From assembly GCF_000714535.1 (NCBI RefSeq), contig NZ_AUND01000023.1, forward strand, positions 124,001 through 188,000: a stretch of DNA of 64,000 bases. Reading direction: 5' to 3'. Positions 63,848 to 64,000 of the stretch are shown here, in pieces. Source of the DNA: Thioclava pacifica DSM 10166. Its GTDB lineage: Bacteria > Pseudomonadota > Alphaproteobacteria > Rhodobacterales > Rhodobacteraceae. Under the pieces are notes generated by a model, which was not told the origin of the DNA, did not search any database, and worked only from the letters and a program-made list of their open reading frames with translations. Both the position numbers and the translations under genes were made by a program. Positions within the stretch are counted from its first letter, which is position 1. The number at the start of each line of letters is the position of its first letter.

Positions 63848-64000
63848 CGTCTGGCTCCGCTTCTGGATAAGGATTTCGGCGTCGCGGCAATCGTGCAAAG
63901 CGGGACTTAGAAAAGGGTTGGAGCTGCGTGCGCTGGTGCGCGCAACAGCCCGCGCGGCCTGTGCAGGCAGGAGTTGCAAGGCGTGAACAAACGCTCTATA

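Overview
The window is 64 kb of high-GC alphaproteobacterial chromosome, most likely from the Rhodobacteraceae/Paracoccaceae (Rhodobacter, Thioclava or Paracoccus relatives). The evidence is the protein families and their order: ruvCAB, a Grx4-BolA pair, a fused indolepyruvate oxidoreductase beside a LysR gene, a DUF1127 protein, gene-transfer-agent satellite genes and an ectABC-ask operon. I see no rRNA, tRNA, CRISPR array or insertion sequence. The strain looks halotolerant (ectoine synthesis plus glycine-betaine uptake), aerobic or microaerobic (cyanide-insensitive-type bd oxidase) and polysaccharide-producing. Genus assignment is inference. 

Layout. 1-7 kb: 3' part of priA; an operon of a secreted COG4315 protein, an ECF sigma factor and its anti-sigma; a YeeE/YedE sulfur transporter divergent from an MFS permease; msrA. 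7-14 kb: prmA, a small membrane protein, a DUF1127 protein, ruvC-ruvA-ruvB, a group III truncated hemoglobin, and a YcjF/YcjX-like pair. 14-25 kb: succinate-semialdehyde dehydrogenase, a P1-family peptidase, deoC with a two-domain ALDH16-type dehydrogenase, grxD-bolA, an FUSC transporter, purL and a secreted protein of unknown function. 25-34 kb: a candidate stress small RNA, LysR regulator and indolepyruvate oxidoreductase, murI, a DUF805 protein, argC and ccmE. 34-39 kb: a muramidase-holin pair of the gene-transfer-agent (GTA) lysis type and an RND efflux pump. 40-50 kb: proVWX-type betaine transporter, a diacylglycerol-kinase-like protein with a phosphoesterase, ectR and ectABC-ask. 50-54 kb: bd oxidase cydAB and an MFS transporter. 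54-63 kb: a Wzx/Wzy-type exopolysaccharide locus. 62.8-64 kb: two genes that look like the GTA head-spike proteins (ghsB, ghsA). 

How they work together. Osmoprotection is one block: betaine uptake (40-43 kb) lies next to ectoine synthesis with its dedicated aspartokinase (46-50 kb). deoC and the ALDH16 gene form a two-gene unit in which the second enzyme could consume the acetaldehyde made by the first. The polysaccharide genes supply initiation (sugar transferase), flipping, polymerisation, length control, export and pyruvylation, but no other glycosyltransferase, so the chain is completed by genes elsewhere. The head-spike genes directly beside this locus are notable because RcGTA head spikes bind capsular polysaccharide. 

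Best leads: the two GTA satellite modules; an undescribed-looking small RNA at 25.7 kb that shares a 16-bp heat-shock-like promoter box with the DUF1127 gene 17 kb away; and a family of intergenic elements that begin immediately after stop codons.
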